A stretch of 64,000 bases of DNA from DATATV01 sp036268615 (GTDB lineage Bacteria > Actinomycetota > Actinomycetes > Mycobacteriales > Pseudonocardiaceae): contig DATATV010000005.1 in the NCBI GenBank assembly GCA_036268615.1, positions 62,001-126,000 of the forward strand, given 5' to 3'. The position numbers and the translations under genes are program-made. This document shows positions 1-7,836 of this stretch, piece by piece. How positions within the stretch are numbered: position 1 is the stretch's first letter; every line of letters starts with the position of its first letter. Below the pieces are notes generated by a model, which worked only from the letters and a program-made list of their open reading frames with translations, searched no databases and had not been told where the DNA came from.

Positions 1-2
1 CC

Positions 3-410
3 AACCTGGCGGCCGGCAAGGCCACCAGCGAGTCCAGTCACACCGACGTGTACCCCTCGTCCAACGTGACCGACAGCAACCAGGACACCTACTGGGAGAG
101 CACGAACAACGCGTTCCCGCAGTGGGTGCAGGTCGACCTCGGCTCGGCGCAGAGCGTCAGCCGGGTCGTGCTGGAACTGCCGGCCGGGTGGGGTGCCCGC
201 AACCAGACGCTGTCCCTCCAGGGCAGCACCGACGGTTCCACCTTCAGCACCCTGAAGGCGTCCGCCACGTACGCCTTCAACCCGTCCAGCAACAACACCG
301 TCACCGTCACCTTCCCGGCGACCACCCAGCGATACCTCAGGGTGAACGTCACCGCGAACGACGGTTGGCCCGCGGGCCAGTTGTCCGAGTTCCAGGCCTG
401 GAACAGCTGA
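3..410 (+). CDS. Secreted protein with C-terminal discoidin (F5/8 type C) domain, 5' end outside window
   Basis: The reading frame is open from the window edge, so the N-terminus is missing. The visible 135 residues form one F5/8 type C (CBM32-like) carbohydrate-binding beta-sandwich: an opening NLAAGKATSES strand, the DTYWES segment, WVQVDLGSAQSVSRVVL, and a closing YLRVNVTAND...GQLSEFQ strand. Such domains usually end actinomycete glycoside hydrolases and bind polysaccharide. The catalytic part cannot be named because it lies upstream. The gene converges with the next one across a strong hairpin. Glucan- and chitin-active genes nearby suggest a polymer-degradation role, which is inference. 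Confidence 0.8.
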   Translation, partial: NLAAGKATSESSHTDVYPSSNVTDSNQDTYWESTNNAFPQWVQVDLGSAQSVSRVVLELPAGWGARNQTLSLQGSTDGSTFSTLKASATYAFNPSSNNTVTVTFPATTQRYLRVNVTANDGWPAGQLSEFQAWNS

Positions 411-425
411 CCTGAGCCCGGATCG

Positions 426-464
426 ACCGAACGACCCTGCCCGATCCGGGGAGGGTCGTTCGGT
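426..464. terminator. Bidirectional hairpin terminator
   Basis: A 13-bp perfect inverted repeat (ACCGAACGACCCT at 426-438, its complement at 452-464) with a 13-nt loop sits between the convergent discoidin gene and the gene ending at 464. The right arm ends on the first base of the minus-strand stop codon. Confidence 0.85.
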
Positions 465-1045
465 TACCGCAGCCAGCGGCTCATGGTCGGTGCGGTGCCG
501 ATCAGGCACTCGATCTCGGTCGGGAAGCCCGCCAGGGCGTAGGCAGTCAGCCGCAGGTGGCCCTCCAGACACACCAGTTGGTCGGGCTGCTCACCGACGA
601 GGATCAGCGGCGGGAACCGCGCGCCGCCGATGACTGCCTGAGCTGCCTTCGTGAACCCGTCATTGCTCTGGTCGAACGCCCGCAGCCCTGCCCTGATGCG
701 GGCAGCGGCGTCGGCCGGCCTGCGGCTGCCGCCCGACAGTTCTGTCCAGTAGGAATAGTCCAGATACCGCACCTCGGCCAGCTCATCAGCGGCGAGCACC
801 GCCTTGATCCAGCTGACCCGACCGGGAAAATTCTCGAACAGCTCACGGTCTTCGCCGTACCCGCGGGTCGAGGCGAGCACGGCACGGCGGGCGGTGTTCT
901 CCTCGGCATCGGCGAGGTCGGGCTGCGTGAGCAACCGCTCGGCGTGCCCGCCGGCCATCAGTTGGGACCGGATGTCGCCGCCGAACCTCTCGCTGGTCAG
1001 CTCGCCACCCAGGAAGCAGGCGATCATCTCGTCCGCGCTGCTCAC
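464..1045 (-). CDS. Uncharacterised protein with ParB-like EGHLRLTAY motif
   Basis: I do not recognise a named family. The protein is about 193 residues if started at the GTG giving VSSADEMIACFLGGE; the frame is open to 1123, but those extra residues look non-coding. No Shine-Dalgarno decides the start. The C-terminal third reads FPPLILVGEQPDQLVCLEGHLRLTAYALAG, which resembles the substrate loop of ParB/sulfiredoxin-fold proteins (G-H/R-x-R-L-x-A). No signal peptide or membrane segment is visible, so it is probably cytosolic. The stop lies in the shared terminator. The function is unknown and the ParB link is only a motif resemblance. Confidence 0.6.
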   Translation of the reverse strand: MSSADEMIACFLGGELTSERFGGDIRSQLMAGGHAERLLTQPDLADAEENTARRAVLASTRGYGEDRELFENFPGRVSWIKAVLAADELAEVRYLDYSYWTELSGGSRRPADAAARIRAGLRAFDQSNDGFTKAAQAVIGGARFPPLILVGEQPDQLVCLEGHLRLTAYALAGFPTEIECLIGTAPTMSRWLR

Positions 1046-1153
1046 GCCCAGTACCCGCACGACGGTCAATATAGGACGGACGATCAGGTGGATGTCGGTT
1101 CGACCCGGGCGACGCGCGATCAACGAGGACTGTCAGCCCTGCCCGCCGGGCGG

Positions 1154-3025
1154 CTACTTCGCCGCGCGGTAGGCGACGCCGACCTGGGTCGGAGTGGTTC
1201 CGTTGCTGTACAGGCCGGTGTCGTCGCCCTGTGAGGGCAGGGCGAACCAGGCGTAGCGCTCGACGTAGGACAGCGAGTCGAGCATCGCGGTGGACCCGGT
1301 GGCGAACGCGGCCTGCTGCGCCTGAGTCGGGTACTTCGCCCCGGACCCGAAGTTGATCAGCGCGTACTCGGTGAGCCAGATCGGCTTGTGGTAACGGTTG
1401 TAGACCGCCTTGACATAACTCTCCAACTGGCCGACCGCGGCCGAACCGAAGTCCGAGCCGTACCAGTGCAGGGTGATGAAGTCGACCCGGTAGCCCTTCG
1501 TCGCCGCGCCGCTCATGAACTGGTCCAGCCAGCCGCCCGGGGTGTCCCCGCCGAACGCGACGGCGGGGCTGCCCAGCCGCATACCGGTCGCCTCCAGTTG
1601 CGGCCACAGGTCCAGCGCCTGCGACACCGACATGTTGGCCTGACCGCTCTCGTCGGGTTCGTTGAAGCCCAACAGTTCGCTGCCCTGCTGCTTGGCCTGC
1701 GCCAGGGTCGAGGCGGTGACCGAGCCCGCACCCCAGATCATCGGCACGTACTCCACCCCGGCCGGCGCGGTGATGTTGGACCGGGTGGACGACCAGTTGT
1801 AGTACCAACTCGCGCCGACGTCGTGCAGCGCGCTGGTCACGCCGTCGAAGTACCACGTGCTCACACCCTTGCGGCTGGACTGCGCGGGTGGCGGCACCAC
1901 CACGGGGGCGCGCGTCGTGGTCGGCGGTGCGGTCGTGGTGGTCGGCGCGACCGTGGTCGAACTGGTGGTCGGCGCCGTCGTGGTCGGGTTCGTACTGGTG
2001 GCCGGCTGGCTGGTGGTGGTCGGAACGGCCAGCGGCAGCGCGTCCGAGGTCGGCTGCTGGTTGTGGTGCGCCGGCAGCACGATCACCGCGCCGGCCGCGG
2101 CGAGCGCGACCACCCCGGCGACGATCGGCTTGGCCGCCGCGTGTGCCCACAGCCGGCCCAGCCGCCCGGCCCGCCGGCCGTGACCGGTCGCGTGCCGCAG
2201 CGCGGTGGTGTGCGCCTGGGTCGTCCGGCCGAGGTGGGTCAGGGCGGTGCCGGGCAGGGCGAAGCCGACCGGCAGCGGGACGACGGGCAGCCGGGCGAGC
2301 AGGCCCTCCATCGGCACCAGACCGGACCAACACTCCTGACAACGCACACAGTCCTTGGTGTGCCGGACGATTCGCTTGCGCCACAACGGATTCGGCTGAC
2401 AGTCCCAGTCAGCGACCAGCTCGTCGAGCTGGCCGCAGCGCGGTATCAGGTCCAGCGCGCGCACCACCGCACGCGACGAGTCCAGCTGGGACTTCATCCG
2501 CTGCACCCGCACGGCGGTGTGCTGCATGGACAGGCCGACGCCGGCGGCGACCTCGGTCCTGGTCAGCTGGTCGGCCGCTTCCAGCCACCACAGCGACAGC
2601 AGCTCCCGGTCCTCGTCGCCCAACCAGCGGGTCGCCTCGACCAGTTCCCGGCGCTGGTCCACCAGTTGTAGCCGGGCGATCGTCAGGTCGACGAAGTCCG
2701 CGCCGGGGTCGGCGACCTCGTCGGGCTGGTAGCCCGAAGCCGGAAAGCGCTCGGTGGCGCGGTAGCGGTTGCGCACCTGGCGCATCGCGATGACCACCAG
2801 CCAGGACCGGAAACTGGCCGGATCGCGCAGTCCGGGCAGGCCGTCGAGGGCGCGCAGCATGGTGTCCTGCACGATGTCGTCGGTGTCCGGGTGACCACCG
2901 ACCGCGCGCCCGACGATGTTGTAGACCAGCGGCAGGTAGGCCGCGACCAGCGCCTCCAGCGCGTCCGGTCGCCCGTCCCGCGCCGCGAGCACCATGTCCA
3001 CGTCCGGCTCGTCCGCAGTGCGCAT
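1154..3025 (-). CDS. ECF-type sigma factor fused to zinc finger, TM segment and GH128 beta-1,3-glucanase
   Basis: This is one uninterrupted 623-residue polypeptide. Residues about 22-90 are sigma region 2 (DDIVQDTMLRAL, then FRSWLVVIAMRQVRNRYR); 126-182 are sigma region 4 with a helix-turn-helix (LTRTEVAAGVGLSMQHTAV). A Cys/His cluster (HTKDCVRCQEC, about 222-232) resembles a zf-HC2 anti-sigma finger. One hydrophobic helix (about 300-318) follows, then a 60-residue Thr/Pro/Ser linker, then a GH128 domain (about 384-623). Both expected glutamates are present: acid/base in LLGFNEPDE (E456) and nucleophile in WLTEYAL (E553). The ATG at 3025 follows GAGG by 5 nt. The predicted topology is cytosolic sigma, single TM, extracellular glucanase. 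That it senses and then triggers transcription is inference. Confidence 0.88.
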   Translation of the reverse strand: MRTADEPDVDMVLAARDGRPDALEALVAAYLPLVYNIVGRAVGGHPDTDDIVQDTMLRALDGLPGLRDPASFRSWLVVIAMRQVRNRYRATERFPASGYQPDEVADPGADFVDLTIARLQLVDQRRELVEATRWLGDEDRELLSLWWLEAADQLTRTEVAAGVGLSMQHTAVRVQRMKSQLDSSRAVVRALDLIPRCGQLDELVADWDCQPNPLWRKRIVRHTKDCVRCQECWSGLVPMEGLLARLPVVPLPVGFALPGTALTHLGRTTQAHTTALRHATGHGRRAGRLGRLWAHAAAKPIVAGVVALAAAGAVIVLPAHHNQQPTSDALPLAVPTTTSQPATSTNPTTTAPTTSSTTVAPTTTTAPPTTTRAPVVVPPPAQSSRKGVSTWYFDGVTSALHDVGASWYYNWSSTRSNITAPAGVEYVPMIWGAGSVTASTLAQAKQQGSELLGFNEPDESGQANMSVSQALDLWPQLEATGMRLGSPAVAFGGDTPGGWLDQFMSGAATKGYRVDFITLHWYGSDFGSAAVGQLESYVKAVYNRYHKPIWLTEYALINFGSGAKYPTQAQQAAFATGSTAMLDSLSYVERYAWFALPSQGDDTGLYSNGTTPTQVGVAYRAAK

Positions 3026-3123
3026 ACCCACCTCATCTCATCGGCCGGCCGCACCGGTCCTGACCAGGAGACACCCGGTCCCAGCGGCGATAACACAAAT
3101 CTTCCGTCGCGTTCCGGGGTGGA

Positions 3124-4140
3124 TCAGGGTGTGGTGCCGAAAGTGATCCGGTAGTCGCACTCACCGGTGCAGGTGAAGGTGCTGGTCGCGTCGTCGTCGA
3201 CGTAGGAGTACGCGTAGGGCTCGGCTTTCTTGAACACCGCCGCCGCGTAGTCCTCGGGCTGCCACTTGGTCGGGTCGCAGGCTGCCCGGGAGGCCCATTG
3301 GCCCTGGCAGCAGTACTGGTCGCCGCCGAGTTCGGCGCACGGCGAGGAGCACGCGGCGCCGCCGTCGACAACAAGTTCGGCCGGGCAGGCGACCGGGGTG
3401 GTGCAGCCGGCCGACTCGCAGCCGGTCGAGCTGATCGGGTCCTTGGTGGCGCCCTTGGTGAGGTTGATGAACATCGGCAGGTTGGACCCGTCGACCATGC
3501 TCACGTCGTAGAAGTCCATATTCTGCCAGGCATTCAGGTTGTACTCGGCGAGCGTCGCCGGGATCGCGCCGTAGCCCTTGCACTGGAACAGGCCGCCGCA
3601 GTCGCCGGTCGCGCAGTGGCCGTGGCCGGTGCTGTCGAAACTGCACCCGGTGCGACCCCAGAACCGGCCGTTCCACTTGTCCGGCACGATGACGCTGACC
3701 TGTTGACCTGCGGGAAGGACCCAGCCGCTGGCTGGCAGCGCGGGGGTGGCGGTCTGCTGCCAGCCGGCCACCCAGATCGTCTGGTCGACCCTGTTGACGA
3801 AGGTGAACGTACGACTGCCGGCCGGTGCGTTGACCGCCGCCACCGGCGCGTTGACCACCGGTTTCGGCGTGGCCGGTGGGGGAACGGTGGTGCTTGGCGA
3901 GGTGCTGGACGTGCTGCTCGGCGGGATGGTCGAGGCGGGCACGAGGCTCACCGGGGAACTCGGGGCGGCCATCGTGGTGGTCGCGAGGGCCTGCGGGATC
4001 GCGTCCGAGTTCGCCGTCATCAGCGTGCCGGAACCGGTGGTCGCCCAGATGGCGAAGCCGGTGGCGGCGAGCACGACGGCCACCGCGACCGGCAGGAAGC
4101 GTAATGCCGGGCGGCGGTCACCTGAGCGACCTTGGCGCAT
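3124..4140 (-). CDS. Membrane-anchored thaumatin-like protein
   Basis: About 338 residues from the ATG at 4140, which follows GAAGG by 9 nt; the frame stays open to 4242 but those codons look spurious. An N-terminal hydrophobic helix (residues 14-33) serves as signal or anchor. A Ser/Thr/Pro linker follows, then a thaumatin domain from about residue 110 with FTFVNRVDQTIWVAGW, the WGRTGCSFD segment, DCGGLFQCKGYG, DFYDVSMVDGSNLPM and a YAYSYVDDDATSTFTC end. Fourteen cysteines in the domain suggest an extracytoplasmic disulfide-rich fold. Thaumatin-like proteins bind or hydrolyse beta-1,3-glucans and can be antifungal. Its TM plus Ser/Thr linker matches the neighbouring sigma-GH128 protein, suggesting shared targets. 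Confidence 0.88.
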   Translation of the reverse strand: MRQGRSGDRRPALRFLPVAVAVVLAATGFAIWATTGSGTLMTANSDAIPQALATTTMAAPSSPVSLVPASTIPPSSTSSTSPSTTVPPPATPKPVVNAPVAAVNAPAGSRTFTFVNRVDQTIWVAGWQQTATPALPASGWVLPAGQQVSVIVPDKWNGRFWGRTGCSFDSTGHGHCATGDCGGLFQCKGYGAIPATLAEYNLNAWQNMDFYDVSMVDGSNLPMFINLTKGATKDPISSTGCESAGCTTPVACPAELVVDGGAACSSPCAELGGDQYCCQGQWASRAACDPTKWQPEDYAAAVFKKAEPYAYSYVDDDATSTFTCTGECDYRITFGTTP

Positions 4141-4268
4141 GAGGGCGGGCCTTCTCTCTGTCGGGGCGCGCCGGCCGATCGGCGCAGCACCCACTGCCGG
4201 TGTGCGGCGCGAAGTATGCTGCCTGTCCCGGCGATGCGGCAAGAGTGGCCTACAGGAAGCTGCGGTTA

Positions 4269-4289
4269 CCCGGAGTCGTCACCTCCGGG
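4269..4289. terminator. Hairpin downstream of the universal stress gene
   Basis: A 7-bp inverted repeat (CCCGGAG at 4269-4275, CTCCGGG at 4283-4289) with a 7-nt loop. It could end the minus-strand transcript of the universal stress gene. No T-run follows. Confidence 0.4.
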
Positions 4290-4318
4290 GCCGTCGGTCG
4301 TCTCATCGCTGGCCAAAT

Positions 4319-4345
4319 AGTCTACGGTAGACTGTCCTATTAGGA
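4319..4345. promoter_or_regulatory. Two adjacent palindromes upstream of the thaumatin-like gene
   Basis: AGTCTACGGTAGACT (4319-4333, 6-bp arms) is followed one base later by TCCTATTAGGA (4335-4345, 5-bp arms). They form a low-GC island about 180 bp upstream of the thaumatin-like start and just past the end of the stress gene, so an operator or promoter role is likely. Confidence 0.45.
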
Positions 4346-4353
4346 TTATTCGA

Positions 4354-4866
4354 TCAGCTGGTGAAATCCGCGATCGAAAGGTTCTTGCCGGTGAGACCGT
4401 GCTGTAGCTGGCGCTCGAACGGCGAGGGCGGCACGGTCAACACACAGCAGTCGGCCTGCGCCACGCAGTACCGGGCGACCGAATGTCCGAACACCCGGTG
4501 TAGCAGCCCGCGCCGGCCGGAGCCGAGCACAAGGAGATCGCCGTCACGCTCGGCGACCTGGGTGAGCACCGCACCGGCCGGGCCGCGCACGACGAGCAGG
4601 TGCACCTCAAGATCGGTCGGCACACCGCCGAAGGTCTCGTTCCACGCGGTTTGCAGTCGCTCGGCGGCCTCCTCCTGCCAGAGGTGGATCAGCCCGGGAC
4701 ACGGCGCGCGCCGGTTCATGCCCTCGCCACCCGGCGGGGTCCAGGCAAGCACCGCCCAGACGGAGACATGACGGTCACGCGCCTCGGCGACGCCACGGCG
4801 CAGTGCCTGGAGGCTGCCCAGCGAGCCGTCCACGCCGATGATGACTCGCTGACCCGAGTTGTCCAC
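4354..4866 (-). CDS. Universal stress protein (UspA family)
   Basis: A single Usp domain of 170 residues. The GTG at 4866 follows AGGAAA by about 7 nt and starts right before the first strand (QRVIIGVDGSLGSLQAL); the upstream open frame reads as low-complexity Arg/Pro and is rejected. The ATP-binding type signature G-2x-G-about 9x-G-S is present as GSGRRGLLHRVFGHS near residues 120-135, followed by the last strand CVLTVPPS. Usp proteins are cytosolic nucleotide-binding stress factors. It lies alone between the thaumatin-like gene and the flavin reductase. Confidence 0.88.
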   Translation of the reverse strand: MDNSGQRVIIGVDGSLGSLQALRRGVAEARDRHVSVWAVLAWTPPGGEGMNRRAPCPGLIHLWQEEAAERLQTAWNETFGGVPTDLEVHLLVVRGPAGAVLTQVAERDGDLLVLGSGRRGLLHRVFGHSVARYCVAQADCCVLTVPPSPFERQLQHGLTGKNLSIADFTS

Positions 4867-5001
4867 GGTCGTTTCCTGTTCCGCGCGAGAGAAAATATGG
4901 TAGCCGATTTGCGGGTACCTGGGCCAGGAAATCCTGTTCGGGGCCGGGCGGCAATGACGCTGACGCGGTGTTTGTGGGGCCTGTCGCGGCAGCGACGTCC
5001 A

Positions 5002-5019
5002 GGCCAGGAGCGAAGCGAC
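5002..5019. repeat. Dispersed 18-nt repeat, copy 1
   Basis: GGCCAGGAGCGAAGCGAC occurs here between the stress gene and the flavin reductase and again, identical, at 59618-59635. See the second copy for its overlap with a TetR gene. Confidence 0.7.
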
Positions 5020-5079
5020 CCTGTGCCGATGGGTTCGCGCGTGTGCTGGGCGCGGTCTCCCCACCGGCCTGAGCTGGCC

Positions 5080-5838
5080 TCAGCTCGGGCCGAAGCGTTC
5101 TGTCTTCACGCGGTGTGGGTCGTGGCCCAACGCGACCAGGATGTCGGCGACCGTTTCCACGAAACCGGTCGGCCCGCAGACGAACGAGTTCGGTTCGAAG
5201 TCCGCCGGCCACGCCTGGTTGTTCATGTCGACCACGCTGATTCGCTTGGGCTCGCGGGGAAAACCTGCCGGCGCGTCGCGCGTGTACACGTACGTGACGT
5301 CCAGGCCGCCGTCGCTGCTCGCCCGTCGGCGCAACTCGTCCGCGTAGTACACCTCCTCGGGTGTGCGGACCGAGTAGATCAGCCGGAACAGCGCCCGGTT
5401 GCCGGCCTGCGCCCGCGCCCGGACCATCGACATCAGCGGCACGATGCCCGATCCGCCGGCCACCAGGGTGACCGGCATCGTGTCGGTCGCCCGCCAGACG
5501 AACCAGCCGCCGATCGGGCCGCGTAGCTCCACCTCGTCGTCCACTCGCAGCTCACCGGTCAGGTATGGCGAGACCTCGCCGTCCGGGACCTGTTGCACGG
5601 TGACCTCGACGCGCTCGCCCTCAGCCGGGGCGGACATCGAGTAGCTGCGTTGGGCCTGGTAGCCGTCCTCCGCCGTCAGCCGGATGTCGACGTGCTGGCC
5701 GGGCAGGTGACCCGGCCACCCGGGCACGTCGAAGACGACCGTGCGGGCGGTCGGGGTCTCCTCCCGCACCTCGACGACCTTGCCGACGCGCCAGGCCAGC
5801 CGCCCGGTCAGTCGCCCTGGTACCGCTGCTCGCGCCAT
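5080..5838 (-). CDS. FAD/NAD(P)-binding ferredoxin-reductase-type oxidoreductase
   Basis: A 252-residue FNR-like reductase. The flavin-binding RSYSMSAPAEG motif lies near residue 67, the NAD(P) loop LVAGGSGIVPLMSM near 130, and the C-terminal SFVCGPTGFVETVADIL near 220; no ferredoxin cysteines are present. The ATG at 5838 lies inside the 3' end of the molybdoenzyme gene (31-bp overlap), so the two are surely co-transcribed. By analogy with YedYZ-type systems and actinomycete YuiH pairs, it probably supplies electrons from NAD(P)H to that molybdoenzyme. The pairing is seen; the electron path is inferred. Confidence 0.87.
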   Translation of the reverse strand: MARAAVPGRLTGRLAWRVGKVVEVREETPTARTVVFDVPGWPGHLPGQHVDIRLTAEDGYQAQRSYSMSAPAEGERVEVTVQQVPDGEVSPYLTGELRVDDEVELRGPIGGWFVWRATDTMPVTLVAGGSGIVPLMSMVRARAQAGNRALFRLIYSVRTPEEVYYADELRRRASSDGGLDVTYVYTRDAPAGFPREPKRISVVDMNNQAWPADFEPNSFVCGPTGFVETVADILVALGHDPHRVKTERFGPS

Positions 5839-6407
5839 GGGTCCCCATAGTCGTGGTAGCCGAGTCTTTCCCAGAAGCCTGGCTCGTCCCGCACCAGCAG
5901 GGTGATGCCGCGCACCCATTTCGCGGATTTCCACAGGTACAGGTGCGGCACCAGCAGTCTTGCCGGCCCACCGTGTTCGGCGGCCAGTCGCGTGCCCTCG
6001 TACTGGTTGACGAGCCACGCCTGCCCGTCCAGCAGGTCGGCGAGCGGCAAGTTGGTCGTGTAGCCACCGTAGGCGTGCACCAGCGCGTAGTCGGCGACTG
6101 TTTCCACGTCCGCCAGCAGCGTGTCCAGTGAGACGCCGCGCCAGGTGGTGTCCAGTTTGGACCATCGGGTCACGCAGTGCAGGTCCACCTTCGGTGTCTC
6201 GGTGGGCAGCGCGGTCAGCTGCGGCCAGGACCACCGGTGCACCTGGCCGGTCTCCGTGGTGATGGTGAACTCCCAGTCCGCCAGCTTGATCTGCGGGGTC
6301 GGACCGGCGGAAAGGACCGGGAAGTCCTTGGTCAGGTACTGGCCCGGCGGGGTTCGGCCGTCGTTGGTCCGAGGTCGACCGTGGAAGCCCCGCGACACGA
6401 TGCCCAT
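5808..6407 (-). CDS. Sulfite-oxidase-like molybdopterin oxidoreductase (YuiH type)
   Basis: A 199-residue oxidoreductase molybdopterin-binding domain. The molybdenum-ligand cysteine sits in VDLHCVTRWSKLDTTW (residues about 73-88), followed by the conserved GVSLDTLL, VHAYGGYTTNLPLADLL and LVPHLYLWKSAKWVRGI segments. No Tat signal is seen, so it is probably cytosolic. The start follows AAAGGAG by 6 nt. It overlaps the flavin reductase gene. The substrate is unknown; small YuiH-type enzymes are thought to reduce oxidised sulfur or nitrogen compounds. Confidence 0.88.
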   Translation of the reverse strand: MGIVSRGFHGRPRTNDGRTPPGQYLTKDFPVLSAGPTPQIKLADWEFTITTETGQVHRWSWPQLTALPTETPKVDLHCVTRWSKLDTTWRGVSLDTLLADVETVADYALVHAYGGYTTNLPLADLLDGQAWLVNQYEGTRLAAEHGGPARLLVPHLYLWKSAKWVRGITLLVRDEPGFWERLGYHDYGDPWREQRYQGD

Positions 6408-6507
6408 GCCGTGCTCCTTTCCGTGCCGGACAGCGTAACCAGGATTCCTCGCTGTGCCAACCGACTCCGGTGTCGGATCAGGACCTGTGCTCGCCCCGGA
6501 TCACTAC

Positions 6508-6528
6508 TGGACTATTAGGTCCACTATA
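6508..6528 (-). promoter_or_regulatory. Promoter and palindrome upstream of the molybdoenzyme operon
   Basis: On the minus strand a TATAGT -10-like hexamer (6523-6528) overlaps a palindrome TGGAC-N6-GTCCA (6508-6523). It lies about 100 bp upstream of the molybdoenzyme start and immediately downstream of the CoxM-like stop. Confidence 0.4.
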
Positions 6529-6535
6529 CAGTGAG

Positions 6536-7369
6536 TCAGGACAGGCCGGCCGGGACCTCGCCGGTGGCGCGGGTCAGGGCGCGGGCGGTGAGCACGGTGG
6601 CCAGGTGTCGGCGGTAGTCGGCGCTGGCGTGCGGTTCGTCGGCCGGGTTGCCGTCCTCACCGGCGAGCGCGGCCGCGTCGGGGATACTGGCGCCGTCGGC
6701 GAGCGCGGCTTCCACGCCGTGCGCGCGCAGCGGAGTGCCGCCCATGTTGATCAGCGCCACCTTCTTACCCAGCGCGGCCACGCCGACGATGGCCCAGTCG
6801 ATCTCCCTGCGGGTGAACTTCTCGTAACCCCAACCGATGCCGGTCTGCTTGGGCAGTCGGATCTCGGTCAGCAGTTCGTCCTCGGCCAACGGCGTGGTGA
6901 ACGGCCCGACGAAGAACTCGTCGACCGGGATCTCGCGCTCGCCCTCCGGGCCGCGCAGCACCAGCACCGCGTCGGACACCAATACCGCCGCCGGCAGGTC
7001 GCCCGCCGGGTCGGCGTGCACGAGCGAGCCGCCGATGGTGCCGCGGTGGCGGACCTGGGGGTCGCCGATCGCGCCGGCCGCGTGCGCGACCAGCGGTGCG
7101 TGCTCGGCCAGGATCGGGTCGATCTCCAGGTCGCGGTAGCGGGTCAGGGCACCGATCGCGATGGTGTCACCCTCGTCCCGGACGTAGCGCAGTTCGTCCA
7201 GACCGGCCAGGTCGATCAGCACCTCGGGGGCGGCCAGCCGGAGCTTCATCAGCGGCAGCAGGGAATGCCCACCCGCCAACAGTTTGGCCTCGTCGCCGTG
7301 CTCGACCAACAGGTCGAGCACCTCGCTGACCGACGACGGCCGGCGGTACGTGAATGCAACCGGGATCAC
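6536..7369 (-). CDS. FAD-binding subunit of xanthine/CO dehydrogenase family (CoxM-like)
   Basis: A 277-residue medium subunit. The GTG at 7369 overlaps the stop of the iron-sulfur subunit (GTGA) and gives the expected N-terminus VIPVAFTYRRPSSVSEVLDLL. Flavin-binding motifs AGGHSLLPLMKLRL (about residues 32-45) and TIGGSLVHADPAGDLP (about 104-119) are clear. The length matches CoxM/XdhB proteins (about 280-290). As last gene of the L-S-M operon it would pass electrons from the iron-sulfur clusters to an acceptor through FAD. Confidence 0.92.
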   Translation of the reverse strand: MIPVAFTYRRPSSVSEVLDLLVEHGDEAKLLAGGHSLLPLMKLRLAAPEVLIDLAGLDELRYVRDEGDTIAIGALTRYRDLEIDPILAEHAPLVAHAAGAIGDPQVRHRGTIGGSLVHADPAGDLPAAVLVSDAVLVLRGPEGEREIPVDEFFVGPFTTPLAEDELLTEIRLPKQTGIGWGYEKFTRREIDWAIVGVAALGKKVALINMGGTPLRAHGVEAALADGASIPDAAALAGEDGNPADEPHASADYRRHLATVLTARALTRATGEVPAGLS

Positions 7370-7836
7370 CGATCGACCTCCTGCCCGGACGCCGCGATCA
7401 CGGCGCTGACGATGTTGTGATAGCCGGTGCACCGGCAGAGGTTGCCCTCCAGCGCCTGCCGCACCTGCTCGCGGGTCGGCGTCGGGTTCTCCTTGAGGAT
7501 CGACACCGACGCCATGATCATGCCGGGCGTGCAGAACCCGCACTGGAGGCCGTGCTGCTCGCGGAACGCCTCCTGCATCGGGTGCAGCTCACCGTCCCGG
7601 CCGGTCAGCCCCTCCAGCGTGGTCACCGTGTGTCCGTCGGCCTGCGCGGCGAGCATCGTGCAGGACTTCACCGACTCGCCGTCCAGCAACACGGTGCATG
7701 CGCCGCAGGAGGTGGTGTCGCAGCCGATGTTGGTGGCGGTCAGCCCGAGCGTGTCACGTAGGTGGTGCACGAGCAGCGTCCGGTCCTCGACGTCCTCGGT
7801 GGTCGTCTTGCCGTTGACCTCGATGGTGACCTTCAC
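7366..7836 (-). CDS. 2Fe-2S subunit of xanthine/CO dehydrogenase family (CoxS-like)
   Basis: A 156-residue small subunit with both expected clusters: the plant-type set in IGCDTTSCGACTVLLDG plus a later Cys (residues about 38-61), and the second in LQCGFCTPGMIM with NLCRCTGY (about 98-140). GTG at 7836 overlaps the CoxL-like stop (GTGA), and its own stop overlaps the CoxM-like start, so three subunits are translationally coupled. The N-terminus KVTIEVNGKTTTEDVED is typical. It shuttles electrons between the molybdenum site and FAD. Confidence 0.94.
   Translation of the reverse strand: MKVTIEVNGKTTTEDVEDRTLLVHHLRDTLGLTATNIGCDTTSCGACTVLLDGESVKSCTMLAAQADGHTVTTLEGLTGRDGELHPMQEAFREQHGLQCGFCTPGMIMASVSILKENPTPTREQVRQALEGNLCRCTGYHNIVSAVIAASGQEVDR

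Noticed and set aside
5500..5800. A ferredoxin-like cluster in the flavin reductase
   Set aside because: No cysteine cluster is present; the protein is a plain FAD/NAD(P) reductase.
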